This document shows, in pieces, positions 8,419 through 17,549 of a stretch of 64,000 nt of DNA (positions within the stretch are counted from its first letter, which is position 1; every line of letters begins with the position of its first letter). Location: assembly GCA_942491415.1 (NCBI GenBank), contig CALOAD010000014.1, positions 372,001 through 436,000 on the forward strand, in the 5' to 3' direction. This stretch comes from CALOAD01 sp942491415 (lineage in GTDB: Bacteria > Cyanobacteriota > Vampirovibrionia > Gastranaerophilales > CALOAD01). Below the pieces are notes generated by a model that saw only the letters and a program-made list of their open reading frames with translations, made no database searches and had not been told where the DNA came from. The position numbers were made by a program, and so were the translations under genes.

Positions 8419-8853
8419 CTAAAAAAGAATCAATGAAGAATTATGATTAGAATTTTTTTCGTGTGTTATCTTTGCCCTGCAATATTTAAAATAATACACG
8501 AGAACATCTTTATTTACATTAAGTTCTTCTGCTATTTCTTGAAGATCAAAACCCTTTTCTAATAACGAATACAATGCCTCTGCCGAAATTAATTTTCTTG
8601 CAGCTTGTTGCCTTAAAATATCCTCAACATTTTTAGAGTGCCAAGCCACTCCTTCTACATTGCTAAATTTACTCCATATATAATGCACTATTTCATAAGT
8701 AAGTGCGCATCTTTGTTCTGTCTCCGATAAATTTGTATTCAAATAAATTATTTTATCCAGCAAAAAGCTTTTAACGACTCCAAAGTTTACTTTTGCTACT
8801 GTCAAACCAAGGGAAATGGCTTCTTCTTTAGGATTATAGTTATTAAATTCCAT
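8419..8853 (-). CDS. ImmA/IrrE-like protein with a degenerate zinc motif
   Basis: This 144-residue protein resembles the ImmA/IrrE (DUF955) metallopeptidases that cleave or inactivate a partner repressor. The expected HExxH active site appears as YEIVH at residues 53-57 (ALTYEIVHYIW): the first histidine is replaced by tyrosine, encoded by a clean TAT codon. A C-terminal helix-turn-helix-like element (LQEIAEELNVNKDVLVYYF, about 105-125) is typical of short phage and conjugative-element versions. A GAGGTGA site precedes the ATG. It lies 112 bases downstream of an XRE-type regulator, as immA follows immR in ICEBs1. With the missing ligand, proteolysis is doubtful; a binding-only role is possible. 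Confidence 0.6.
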   Translation of the reverse strand: MEFNNYNPKEEAISLGLTVAKVNFGVVKSFLLDKIIYLNTNLSETEQRCALTYEIVHYIWSKFSNVEGVAWHSKNVEDILRQQAARKLISAEALYSLLEKGFDLQEIAEELNVNKDVLVYYFKYCRAKITHEKNSNHNSSLILF

Positions 8854-8884
8854 AAATCACCTCTTGTTTGTAGTTTTTAAATAA

Positions 8885-8911
8885 AACCCATGTTAAGTAT
8901 AAACATAGGTT
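8885..8911. promoter_or_regulatory. Hairpin/dyad between regulator and ImmA-like gene
   Basis: Arms at 8885-8894 and 8902-8911 form a ten-base inverted repeat with one G-U-type mismatch around a seven-base centre. It lies in the 112-base gap between the regulator and the protease-like gene. It could be a second operator or a weak attenuating hairpin; there is no T-run on the minus strand after it. Confidence 0.35.
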
Positions 8912-8965
8912 ATCAAAATAATTAACAATTCTGTTTTGAAAAATAAAGAAATGTGAATTATCGAA

Positions 8966-9472
8966 TCAGGCTTTGTTTATCTTTATTTTTTCTTTATGAA
9001 TTTTTATTACAAGTGATAAATCTTCCAAAAGATTCTCCCAATGATCCTTATCATATTCACTTGGATCGAGCCCTAACGTCGAAAAAAGAACATTTGCTTG
9101 CTTAAATTCATTCCATATTTCCCAAGGTACATAGCGATCATTTTTTGAGCCAACCGGAATACCATTTTCAGAAGCAATTTTTTCTATATTACGCAAATTA
9201 TGAATCTTATTTTTTTCCGTCTCCAGCAAAATCACTTCTTCGGGAATGCCATTCGCAATCCTTTGAAGATCATGAACAGGAATGCCTAGCCCATTTGATA
9301 ACTTTTGAAAGGTTATTAATGTAGGACTTATTGGCTTATTAGTAGTTGGGTTGCTCCCTTTTATAAGTTGATTCAGGTAAGAATGACTTATACTACATTT
9401 CTTAGCAAGTTCTCGTTCTGATACAGCAAATTCTTGAAGCTTTTTTTGCAGAAAATTTCCCAAATAGTTCAT
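8966..9472 (-). CDS. XRE/Cro-CI-type transcriptional regulator
   Basis: This protein of 168 residues has an N-terminal helix-turn-helix at about residues 10-72 (LQEFAVSERELAKKCSISHSYLNQLIKGSNP...PTLITFQKLSNGLGIPVHDLQ). The C-terminal half is an unrecognised, mostly helical region probably used for dimerisation or for contact with the ImmA-like protein encoded next. Regulators of this kind repress their own promoter and are relieved when the partner protease acts. A large inverted repeat (9512-9540) lies 40-68 bases upstream of the start and is the likely binding site. No phage or conjugation genes surround the pair, so it looks like an isolated or domesticated module. Confidence 0.75.
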   Translation of the reverse strand: MNYLGNFLQKKLQEFAVSERELAKKCSISHSYLNQLIKGSNPTTNKPISPTLITFQKLSNGLGIPVHDLQRIANGIPEEVILLETEKNKIHNLRNIEKIASENGIPVGSKNDRYVPWEIWNEFKQANVLFSTLGLDPSEYDKDHWENLLEDLSLVIKIHKEKIKINKA

Positions 9473-9511
9473 TCTTCTACCAATCTATTCTTTCTTTCTT
9501 TGTTTATTATA

Positions 9512-9540
9512 TTATACAAAACTTGTCAAGTAACGTATAA
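9512..9540. promoter_or_regulatory. Operator-like 29-bp dyad upstream of the XRE regulator
   Basis: The dyad is symmetric around base 9526. Outer arms TTATAC (9512-9517) and GTATAA (9535-9540) match perfectly, as do inner arms ACTTG (9521-9525) and CAAGT (9527-9531), separated by three-base spacers. The left outer arm overlaps a minus-strand TATAAT (9516-9511) that probably serves the regulator gene. Two nested, perfectly matched half-sites over a promoter are the usual picture of an autoregulatory operator. Binding by the adjacent regulator is inference. Confidence 0.6.
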
Positions 9541-9633
9541 AACCGAAAATATATAAATATTTTAAACTAAATTAAACAAATCAAAAAGAAAACAAGTTAA
9601 ATTTTGAAAAAGATCGGTAAAGTTTTACAATTA

Positions 9634-11265
9634 TTATTTATTAAAAACTTCAGATGATGCACGACAATCCGTTTTAGGATTTAAAGAGGTCACATCATTT
9701 AAAAGCAATCCATACACAATACTATCAATAATAGCTAAATATGATGCCTCTATGATATTGCGACTCACTCCTACAGTATCCCACCTGTGATACCCGTCAG
9801 AAGATTCAACATGCACACGTGTCTTCGAATCAGTTCCATCCTTAGCATCAAAAAGTCTTACCTTAAAATCTGTCAATTTAAAATCTCTAATCTTTGGATA
9901 TACAGTTCTTAAAGCTTTTCTAAGAGCGCAATCAAGAGCATGTACAGGACCATCCCCTTCGCTAACCGTATGAACAATCTCACCACCCAATTTCAACTTT
10001 ACAGATGCTTCCGAGTTTAATTCGCTTAACAAACCGGACATTGTATCACCAATAACCCTAAAGCCCATAAGTTCAAAATAATTTGGGCTTTTTCCCAAAA
10101 CATCCATTATCATGAGCTCAAAAGACGCATCAGCATCTTCAAAAGCATATCCTTGCCACTCCAGATCTTTTATATGCTGAATAACCCTAGGAACATCTTC
10201 TTTTTGAATAATCGTACCTAATTTTAAGTTTTTGATTTTTTCTCGAACTGACGCAGCTCCAGCCTGATCACTCACAAGTATTCGTCTGATATTTCCTACT
10301 AAATGAGGTTCAATATGCTCATAAGTACTGGAGTTCTTACTCACACCACTAGCATGTATTCCTGCTTTATGCGCAAAAGCACTTCTTCCAACAAAAGCAG
10401 CGTGATCATTGATGATTCTATTGGCTATTTCATTAACCTGTCTTGAGACATAAACAAGATTTTCTATATTCTCACCTATTGTCTTTTTATTCATTTTTAA
10501 TTGCAAATTTGGGATTATAGAGCAAAGATTAGCATTCCCACATCTTTCCCCGTAACCATTAATTGTTCCTTGAACTTGAACAATCCCCGCTTGCACCGCT
10601 GCAAGTGAATTTGCAACAGCCATGTCACCATCATTATGAGCATGAATACCCAATTTAGCCTCAGGAAATTCTTTCTGCACTATTGATGAAATCTCATATA
10701 CTTCAGAACTCAAGCAACCACCGTTTGTATCACAAAGAATAATTCTCTCTGCTCCAGCATCTAAAGAAGCTTTAAGAGCTTTTAATGCATAGTCCGCATT
10801 ATTCTTATAACCATCAAAGAAATGCTCTGCATCAAAAAATACTCTTCTACCATTATTTTTTAAATATTCAACGCTTTCTTTTATCATTTTTAGATTTTCT
10901 TCTAAAGTAGTACACAATGCGTGTTCAACGTGAAAATCCCAAGTTTTACCAAAAATAGTTATTATCTTCGTATTTGATGATAAAAGTTGATTTAATACAA
11001 AATCATCACTAACAAGAGTATTAGCCTTTCTCGTACTTCCAAAAGCCGTAATTAGAGAATGTTTTAATTCCATATCTTGAACAGCTTCAAAAACTTCTTT
11101 ATCTTTAGGATTTGAACCAGGCCAACCGGCTTCAATATAATCAACACCAAGATCGTCAAGATACTTTATAATCTTAAGCTTATCTGTAACGGTAAAAGCT
11201 ATGCCTTCCGCTTGAGCACCATCTCTTAACGTTGTGTCATATATTTCAATTTTATTATGGCTCAT
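9634..11265 (-). CDS. cimA: (R)-citramalate synthase
   Basis: CimA condenses pyruvate with acetyl-CoA to citramalate, opening the threonine-independent route to isoleucine. The 543 residues contain the DRE-TIM metallolyase signature DTTLRDGAQ (about 10-18), metal-binding GIHAHND (about 207-213), NGYGERCGNANL, and the C-terminal regulatory LeuA dimer domain (from about 405). The N-terminal 'DTTLRDGAQAEGIAFT' and overall length match the long CimA group rather than 2-isopropylmalate synthase LeuA. An AAGGAG site lies before the ATG. It is the last gene of ilvB-ilvN-ilvC-cimA, which supports a role in isoleucine rather than leucine synthesis. A stable hairpin separates it from ilvC. Confidence 0.88.
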   Translation of the reverse strand: MSHNKIEIYDTTLRDGAQAEGIAFTVTDKLKIIKYLDDLGVDYIEAGWPGSNPKDKEVFEAVQDMELKHSLITAFGSTRKANTLVSDDFVLNQLLSSNTKIITIFGKTWDFHVEHALCTTLEENLKMIKESVEYLKNNGRRVFFDAEHFFDGYKNNADYALKALKASLDAGAERIILCDTNGGCLSSEVYEISSIVQKEFPEAKLGIHAHNDGDMAVANSLAAVQAGIVQVQGTINGYGERCGNANLCSIIPNLQLKMNKKTIGENIENLVYVSRQVNEIANRIINDHAAFVGRSAFAHKAGIHASGVSKNSSTYEHIEPHLVGNIRRILVSDQAGAASVREKIKNLKLGTIIQKEDVPRVIQHIKDLEWQGYAFEDADASFELMIMDVLGKSPNYFELMGFRVIGDTMSGLLSELNSEASVKLKLGGEIVHTVSEGDGPVHALDCALRKALRTVYPKIRDFKLTDFKVRLFDAKDGTDSKTRVHVESSDGYHRWDTVGVSRNIIEASYLAIIDSIVYGLLLNDVTSLNPKTDCRASSEVFNK

Positions 11266-11286
11266 CCCTACTCCTTAAGTTTTATA

Positions 11287-11321
11287 TTTTTAAAGACGGG
11301 CGCAAAACCCGCCTTTAAAAA
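11287..11321 (-). promoter_or_regulatory. Stable hairpin between ilvC and cimA
   Basis: Arms at 11287-11300 and 11308-11321 form a 14-base stem with a seven-base loop. The only mismatch becomes a G-U pair when transcribed from the minus strand. No U-run follows on that strand. It may be a weak terminator, or an RNA-processing or stabilising element that sets the ilvC/cimA ratio. Confidence 0.5.
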
Positions 11322-11348
11322 TTATCATCATTATTTTAATATTTATTG

Positions 11349-12380
11349 TTAATTTTTATCTCTATTAACAATTTTTGATTCCTGAATCCAAGACATCATA
11401 CCTCTTAGCTCAGATCCTACTTTTTCAATAATATGCTCTTCACCGTCTTTTTCAAGAGCTTTAAATTCACCCATGCCGGACTTGCACTCACTCATCCACT
11501 CGTCAGCAAAGGTTCCGTCCTGAATTTCCGTTAAAATTTTCTTCATTTCTTTTTTAGTTTCATCAGTTACGACTCTAGGACCTCTTGTCATATCACCGTA
11601 TTGAGCAGTGTTACTAATAGAATAGCGCATATCAGCAATACCGCCTTCTTGAAGAAGATCAACGATTAATTTCAGCTCGTGAAGACATTCAAAATACGCC
11701 ATATATGGAGAATATCCAGCCTCAACAAGAGTTTCAAAACCTGCTTTTACAAGCGCTACCGTACCACCGCAAAGAACAGCTTGCTCACCAAATAAATCGG
11801 TTTCAGTCTCTTCTTTGAAAGTTGTTTCAATAACACCTGCTCTACCACCACCAACACAAGAAGCGTAAGCTAAAGCAACTTCTTTTGAATCTCCTGATGG
11901 ATCTTGTTTTATAGCGATTAAACAAGGTACGCCTTTTCCTTTTGTAAACTCAGTTCTAACAAGATGCCCCGGACCTTTTGGAGCTACCATAAATACATTT
12001 ACTCCGACAGGAGGTACTATTTTACCGAAATGAACAGCAAAACCGTGACTAAACATTAAGTATTGACCATCTTTTAAGTGTGGTTCAATAAATTTTGCAT
12101 AAACATCAGCCTGACACTCATCAGGAATTAAAACCTGAATAACATCAGCCCATTTTACTGCATCTTCAATGCTTAAAACCTCTATCCCTGCTTCTTCAGC
12201 TTTTTTATGAGAAGGTCCACCAATTCTTAAGCCGGCTTTTACTTGAACTCCACTATCTTTAAGATTCAATAACTGACCATGTCCTTGAGAACCAAAACCA
12301 ATAACAGCAACCTTTTTATCCAAAATCTTTTGCTTATCTATTTCTTTATCATAATAAACTTTTAATTCGCCGTTTGACAT
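11349..12380 (-). CDS. ilvC: Ketol-acid reductoisomerase
   Basis: IlvC isomerises and reduces acetolactate or acetohydroxybutyrate using NADPH and Mg2+, the second common step of valine and isoleucine synthesis. The 343 residues are the short class I form. The Rossmann motif VIGFGSQGHGQ lies at 26-36; catalytic-site landmarks include MFSHGFAVHFG, VAPKGPGHLVR, and a metal-binding DLFGEQAVLCGG followed by ECLHELKLIVDL. An AAAGG site precedes the ATG. It lies 32 bases downstream of ilvN in the same operon. Confidence 0.96.
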   Translation of the reverse strand: MSNGELKVYYDKEIDKQKILDKKVAVIGFGSQGHGQLLNLKDSGVQVKAGLRIGGPSHKKAEEAGIEVLSIEDAVKWADVIQVLIPDECQADVYAKFIEPHLKDGQYLMFSHGFAVHFGKIVPPVGVNVFMVAPKGPGHLVRTEFTKGKGVPCLIAIKQDPSGDSKEVALAYASCVGGGRAGVIETTFKEETETDLFGEQAVLCGGTVALVKAGFETLVEAGYSPYMAYFECLHELKLIVDLLQEGGIADMRYSISNTAQYGDMTRGPRVVTDETKKEMKKILTEIQDGTFADEWMSECKSGMGEFKALEKDGEEHIIEKVGSELRGMMSWIQESKIVNRDKN

Positions 12381-12412
12381 CTTTTAAAACCTTTCCATAC
12401 TAAAAACTATTT

Positions 12413-12907
12413 TTAACCAATATTCATAAACTGATTTTCTTTTGTAATTGCAACTTTCCCCGACCTTACAAGCTCTTTTATACCAATAGGACGTAAAAGC
12501 TCAATAATTGACCTAATCTGATTTTCATTGCCTATTGCCTCAATAGTATATGTTCGAGGAGATACATCAACTATTTTAGCGCCAAAAATCTCTGCTATCC
12601 TTAATATTTCAGAACGCCCCTCATCTCTTGCAGTAACTTTTATCAAAACAAGCTCTCTATCTATACAATTTTCTCCAGGTACATCAACCACCTTAAGAGT
12701 ATTGATAAGCCTGTTTAATTGCTTACTAATCTGTTCAATGACTTTATCGTCACCGCTTGTTACAATAGTAACCCTTGAAAACTCCGTATCTAAAGTTGGG
12801 GCAACTGTTAAACTTTCAATATTATAGCCACGACCACTAAATAATCCTGATATAGCAGTCAAAACACCTGATTCATTCTGAACAAGTACTGATAGTGTGT
12901 GTTTCAT
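12413..12907 (-). CDS. ilvN: Acetolactate synthase small (regulatory) subunit
   Basis: This 164-residue protein is the regulatory subunit that stimulates the catalytic subunit and confers feedback inhibition by valine. An ACT domain occupies about residues 2-75 (HTLSVLVQNESGVLTAISGLFSGRGYNIESLTV), followed by the typical C-terminal ALS_ss_C domain (ELVLIKVTARDEGRSEILRIAEIF). A GGAGGG site lies eight bases before the ATG. The gene is 16 bases downstream of ilvB. Length and order are canonical (also called ilvH in some species). Confidence 0.95.
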   Translation of the reverse strand: MKHTLSVLVQNESGVLTAISGLFSGRGYNIESLTVAPTLDTEFSRVTIVTSGDDKVIEQISKQLNRLINTLKVVDVPGENCIDRELVLIKVTARDEGRSEILRIAEIFGAKIVDVSPRTYTIEAIGNENQIRSIIELLRPIGIKELVRSGKVAITKENQFMNIG

Positions 12908-12923
12908 TATGAATTCCCTCCGC

Positions 12924-14675
12924 TTATCCCTGACACTCGTTTGACAATAAAACCTTGTCTATAGGTTTTCCGGCCAATACCCAAGGATAAACCATTTCCA
13001 TCGGCTCAACTACAAAATCAATGAATACAGGACAATTAGCTTCCATTGCTTCATTTAAAGCAGGAACTATTTCTTCCTCTTTCGTGACCCTAATTCCTTT
13101 TGCCCCATAAGCTTCCGCCACTTTGACGAAATCAGGACCCGAAATTTGAGTTTGCGAATAATGCTTATCAAACAACCTCTCTTGCCACTGACGAACCATT
13201 CCAAGGTATCCATTATTAATAATACAGGTAATTACAGGAATATTGTATTCAACGCACGTTGCCAATTCCTGAATATTCATCTGAATACTACCATCACCCG
13301 CTATATTTAAAACTTTTTTATCTTTTTTACCGACCCAAGCTCCCATTGCTGAAGGGAAACCAAAGCCCATAGTTCCTAATCCGCCTGAAGATACAAATCT
13401 TCTTGGCTTTATGAACTTATAAAGCTGAGCTGTCCACATCTGATGCTGACCAACTTCTGTTGCAATTATAGGATCAGAATCTTTAGTCACTTCATATATT
13501 TTTTCAATAACGGTTTGCGGACTAAGTTTATCAGAATCGACAACAGGCAATACTCGTTTTTGTTTCCAATCATCAATTTGCTTTAACCAAGCTTGTTTCA
13601 CATCAAAATTATCATCTTGCTGTTCTTTTTCAAGGCTTTTAAGCATTTCTTTTACGACAAGTTTTGCGTCACCAACTATTGGTACATCAACAGGAACATT
13701 TTTACTTATAGAGCAAGGATCTATATCAACATGAATAACTTGAGCATCCTTGCAAAAACGCTGTAAACAACCTGTAATTCTATCATTAAAACGAGTACCC
13801 ACTGCAAATAAAACATCACAATGAGTTACTGCATAATTCGCCCAATAATTGCCATGCATTCCAAGCATTCCAAGAGACAAATCATCTGTAGCAGGGAATG
13901 TACCTATCCCCATAAGCGTATTTGTTACCGGAATATTCAACTTTTTAGCCAGTTCTGTTATTTCTTCAGAGGCTTCAGAAGCTATCACGCCACCCCCTGA
14001 AATTATCACAGGTCTTTCAGCTTCACAAAGCATTTTAAACGCTTTTGCTATTTGCACGGGATGCCCTGTATAGTTTGGGTTATACCCCGGCAATTTAACT
14101 GTTTTAGGATAATCAAATTTTGTTTTTGCCACAAGTATATCTTTAGGAAGGTCAACAACAACCGGTCCAGGTTTTCCTGTGGTAGCTATATGAAACGCTT
14201 CTTTTATAACTCTTTGTAAGTCTTTTACATTTTTAACCAAATAATTATGTTTACAGCAAGACTTAGTGATACCAACAATATCAGCTTCTTGAAACGCATC
14301 ATTTCCTATTTGATTTGATCCAACCTGCCCTGTGAATACCACCAACGGATAACCATCATAATAAGCATTTGCAATACCTGTAATCGCATTACAAGCTCCG
14401 GGACCTGATGTAACAACAGCAACACCCGGTTTTCCGGTCACTCTTGCATAACCTTCTGCTGCGTGAAGTGCAGCCTGTTCGTGTCTTACCAGGTAATGTT
14501 TTATACCTTCGCAATTATATAATGCTTCATATATAGATAAAAGAACCCCTCCGGGGTATCCAAAAATTTCATCCACACCTTCTTTTTTTAAAGACTCAAG
14601 AAAAATCTCAGCCCCGGTCAGTATTTGACCATCAAGCGCTTTTCCATTCAATAGACATTCTTCTGTTTTTGACAT
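12924..14675 (-). CDS. ilvB: Acetolactate synthase large (catalytic) subunit
   Basis: This thiamine-diphosphate enzyme joins two pyruvates, or pyruvate and 2-oxobutyrate, into acetohydroxy acids. Landmarks in order: FGYPGGVLLSIYEAL and the catalytic Glu in RHEQAALHAAEGYAR (N-terminal Pyr domain), the central FAD/binding domain, and the ThDP motif GDGSIQMNIQELAT followed by NNGYLGMVRQWQ. The ATG at 14675 is preferred over an upstream in-frame TTG (14693), because a GGAG site lies between them at the proper distance; this gives 583 residues. It is the first gene of the ilvB-N-C-cimA operon. Confidence 0.95.
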   Translation of the reverse strand: MSKTEECLLNGKALDGQILTGAEIFLESLKKEGVDEIFGYPGGVLLSIYEALYNCEGIKHYLVRHEQAALHAAEGYARVTGKPGVAVVTSGPGACNAITGIANAYYDGYPLVVFTGQVGSNQIGNDAFQEADIVGITKSCCKHNYLVKNVKDLQRVIKEAFHIATTGKPGPVVVDLPKDILVAKTKFDYPKTVKLPGYNPNYTGHPVQIAKAFKMLCEAERPVIISGGGVIASEASEEITELAKKLNIPVTNTLMGIGTFPATDDLSLGMLGMHGNYWANYAVTHCDVLFAVGTRFNDRITGCLQRFCKDAQVIHVDIDPCSISKNVPVDVPIVGDAKLVVKEMLKSLEKEQQDDNFDVKQAWLKQIDDWKQKRVLPVVDSDKLSPQTVIEKIYEVTKDSDPIIATEVGQHQMWTAQLYKFIKPRRFVSSGGLGTMGFGFPSAMGAWVGKKDKKVLNIAGDGSIQMNIQELATCVEYNIPVITCIINNGYLGMVRQWQERLFDKHYSQTQISGPDFVKVAEAYGAKGIRVTKEEEIVPALNEAMEANCPVFIDFVVEPMEMVYPWVLAGKPIDKVLLSNECQG

Positions 14676-14785
14676 TATGATCTCCAAACTCAACCGTTTT
14701 ATTTATACTCACAAGCCTTAATAATAATCATATAATAAACCAGTAAAAAGAACCTTTTGTTATTAAATATTGTTAAATTTTAATA

Positions 14786-15232
14786 TCAAAATCTAAAAAC
14801 ATTAAAAAGACTTAAAAAGTTAAATTTTTTCTTTTCTTTCTTTAGAATATCCTCAAAAGTATTCTCTGGTGTTATTTTATAACCACACCCTTTATGTAAT
14901 TCGCCATTAAAGTGAATTTTTTTCTTAGGATAATTTCTACACATCCTTAATCTGTTTTTATAATCACCACAAAGCCCGTTATCCTGCACCAGTTTGCAAC
15001 GAAAAAACAAATTCCCTTCGGAATCTTCACCTGCAATTTCAAACCTTTTATATTTTGGATATAAAAACTGCATTATTTTAAACTCTTTTTCTGTATAAGT
15101 ATCAAAACTATACATATAGTTGCAACACGCACCGCATTTTTTGCAACTGCCTTCTATTTTATAGGCAACTTTTTGCGGAACAAAGTAAGATAAAAATTCA
15201 TAATAAAATACTTTTAACGCTGAAAATATCAA
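14786..15232 (-). CDS. YkgJ-type cysteine-cluster protein
   Basis: The 148-residue protein carries the signature CKKCGACCNY (about residues 30-39) and further conserved Cys in FRCKLVQDNGLCGDY, MCRNYP and HKGCGYKI. This is the pattern of the YkgJ/UPF0153 cysteine-cluster family, which probably binds a zinc or iron-sulfur cofactor; its substrate is unknown. The start is a TTG with an AGGA element eight bases upstream; no ATG fits better. It is followed on the same strand by ilvB after about 110 bases, so it may or may not share that transcript. Confidence 0.75.
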   Translation of the reverse strand: MIFSALKVFYYEFLSYFVPQKVAYKIEGSCKKCGACCNYMYSFDTYTEKEFKIMQFLYPKYKRFEIAGEDSEGNLFFRCKLVQDNGLCGDYKNRLRMCRNYPKKKIHFNGELHKGCGYKITPENTFEDILKKEKKKFNFLSLFNVFRF

Positions 15233-15380
15233 TTTTACAATCCTGCTCTGTATTAAAAAAACAAATCGTTTACTTTATAATATTTTAACAGAGTTATTCT
15301 TCATAAAATACTCAAATTTTCAATGTTTTGATAATATATTAATAGAAGTATAAATAATAAAAGACAAAAGAGAATATCAA

Positions 15381-17549
15381 ATGTTACTAAAAACATCTTA
15401 TAAATATAAAAACGCCTCAGGTTGGTCGATGGCTATCGTAATTTTCACGGCTGTATTTTTAGCAGGAGTCGCAGCATTTAACTTGTACTTAGGCTCATTA
15501 CCTCCCATAAAACAACTTCAAAAATACCAGCCCAATCATGTCTCTCAATTCGTATCAAGAGACGGCAAAATAATAAAAACATACGGCTCTTTCAAATTTA
15601 ACAAAACAAGCAACACAGAAATACCTGATATCTTAAAAAAAGCTATCATAGCAACAGAAGATAAAAACTTCTATAAACATAGAGGTTTTGATGCCTCAGC
15701 CCTTTTAAGGTCTGTAATTAAAAATGTTATAGCAGGTAAAGTTGTGCAGGGAGCAAGTACTGTAACTCAGCAGCTGGCAAGGATTCTGTTCTTATCAACA
15801 GAAAGAACTTATGACAGAAAAATAAAAGAGCTTATTCTCTCTCACAGGCTTGAAAAAAGCCTTACAAAAGAAGAAATTTTGGGAATGTACCTCAACAATG
15901 TATATCTTGGAGAAGGTGCCTATGGTGCAAGTGCCGCCGCTGAAGTTTATTTCAACAAAAAACTGGACGAACTAACAGTAGGTGAAACTGCTTTAATTGC
16001 AGGACTTCCTCAAGCCCCTTCAGTTTACTCGCCGTATCAAAATATGACACTGGCTACTCAAAGAAGAGCTCAGGTTTTGACACGTATGGAAAAAATGGGA
16101 TACCTCACAAAAGAACTAGCTGAAACAATAAAAAAAGAGCCCATCGTTGTCAGGGAAGATTATAAACCTTTCACAACCAATAAAGCTCCTTATTTCGTAG
16201 ATTTTGCACTTAGAGAACTTCAAGAAGCAGGAATAACAGAACAAGAAATAAGTCAGGGCGGATATAAAATCTATACAACGCTTGATTATGATGCACATAT
16301 TGCAGCTCAAGAGTCAATAAAAGCTAATATGAAAGGCTGGCATCTTACCGAAAAAGACCAACAGGCGGCTTTGTTTTCTTTTGATACTGTAACAGGAAGA
16401 ATTGTTGCTTATGTAGGAGGAAAAGACTACTCTTCAAGCCAATTTGACAGAGTCACACAAGCCGTAAGACAACCAGGATCTTCCTTTAAAGTCTTTGTTT
16501 ATACAAGTGCCATTGAACATGGTTTAAACCCAAATGATTTATACGATGATTTACCTATTATAATTGGACGCTGGTCTCCAAGAAACTACGGTAGTAAGTA
16601 CAGAAAAAAACTCCCATTGCATACCGCATTAGCTCTTTCTTCAAACGTTGTAGCAGTAAGGCTCATAATGGATGTTGGAGTTGATGAAACAACAAAACTA
16701 GCACGTAGACTAGGATTAACAACACCTATTGCAAGTGATCCAACTATAGCATTAGGTTCCAGCGGTGTTAAATTGTATGAAATAACTAACGCCTATGGTG
16801 CACTGGCGAATGGAGGTATAAAAGTAAAACCTTATGCGGTCGAAAAAGTTGTAACACCAAGAGGAAAAGTCATCTATTCAGCAGAACAATCCTATTCAAG
16901 AGTAATGGATATCGACACTGTTGCAAACGTTGTTAGCATGCTTAAAGAAGTTGTAGAAAAAGGAACAGGCAGAGCCGCAAACATTGGACGCCCGGCTGCC
17001 GGTAAAACAGGAACTACTGACAGTTACAAAGATGCATGGTTTATAGGATTCACCCCTGAAATAGTAACCGGCGTGTGGGTTGGAAATGATGATAATACCT
17101 CTAATGGACACGTTACAGGAGGCTCAGTACCTGCAGTAATATGGCGTGACTACATGAAAAAAGCAATGAAACCTCATCCTGTCTCTGATTTTGACTATCC
17201 TCAAATAACCATCGATCATTATGACTTGCCTGATGCAATTAAAATTGAAGAAGATATGATCTACGACGAGGATACAGGTCAAGTTGTCAATGTCGAAGAA
17301 CAAGCTGATGAAATTTTATCAAAATTCGGAAATGAATACGATTTTGAAGACGAAGACTATGAAGAAACAAACGAAAATTTTCAAACAATAAACAAAAAGG
17401 AAGAACAACAAAAAAAGACTACAAACTCTTTTGAATCAATAAAAAAAGAATCAAAACCTACAACATACAAACATCCAAGACCTAAAATGCCACCTCCAAG
17501 ACCTCCAATTCCTATAAGACCAAAGGCATTTGGAGCAACAGCTTATTAA
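15381..17549 (+). CDS. Class A penicillin-binding protein (PBP1a type)
   Basis: The bifunctional enzyme polymerises glycan strands and crosslinks peptidoglycan in the periplasm. An N-terminal anchor (about 17-38) is followed by the GT51 transglycosylase domain, with catalytic Glu93 in ATEDKNFYKHRGFD and GASTVTQQLAR at 124-134. The transpeptidase domain shows all three active-site motifs: SSFK (Ser367), SSN (420-422) and KTG (542-544). The C-terminus (about 620-722) is acidic, then proline-rich (PPPRPPIPIRPK), probably disordered. Length 722. A weak promoter-like pair lies upstream. It is transcribed away from ykgJ and stands before the lipid A cluster. Confidence 0.93.
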   Translation: MLLKTSYKYKNASGWSMAIVIFTAVFLAGVAAFNLYLGSLPPIKQLQKYQPNHVSQFVSRDGKIIKTYGSFKFNKTSNTEIPDILKKAIIATEDKNFYKHRGFDASALLRSVIKNVIAGKVVQGASTVTQQLARILFLSTERTYDRKIKELILSHRLEKSLTKEEILGMYLNNVYLGEGAYGASAAAEVYFNKKLDELTVGETALIAGLPQAPSVYSPYQNMTLATQRRAQVLTRMEKMGYLTKELAETIKKEPIVVREDYKPFTTNKAPYFVDFALRELQEAGITEQEISQGGYKIYTTLDYDAHIAAQESIKANMKGWHLTEKDQQAALFSFDTVTGRIVAYVGGKDYSSSQFDRVTQAVRQPGSSFKVFVYTSAIEHGLNPNDLYDDLPIIIGRWSPRNYGSKYRKKLPLHTALALSSNVVAVRLIMDVGVDETTKLARRLGLTTPIASDPTIALGSSGVKLYEITNAYGALANGGIKVKPYAVEKVVTPRGKVIYSAEQSYSRVMDIDTVANVVSMLKEVVEKGTGRAANIGRPAAGKTGTTDSYKDAWFIGFTPEIVTGVWVGNDDNTSNGHVTGGSVPAVIWRDYMKKAMKPHPVSDFDYPQITIDHYDLPDAIKIEEDMIYDEDTGQVVNVEEQADEILSKFGNEYDFEDEDYEETNENFQTINKKEEQQKKTTNSFESIKKESKPTTYKHPRPKMPPPRPPIPIRPKAFGATAY

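Noticed and set aside
8419..9472. Integrated element around the ImmR/ImmA-like pair
   Set aside because: No integrase, excisionase, attachment repeats or structural genes flank it; the genes on both sides are ordinary.
12528..12827. Plus-strand frame opposite ilvN
   Set aside because: It is an antisense frame over a well-supported gene, with no ribosome binding site.
14676..14785. Leader peptide or T-box attenuator before ilvB
   Set aside because: No run of Ile, Val or Leu codons and no T-box sequence or terminator hairpin in this short gap.
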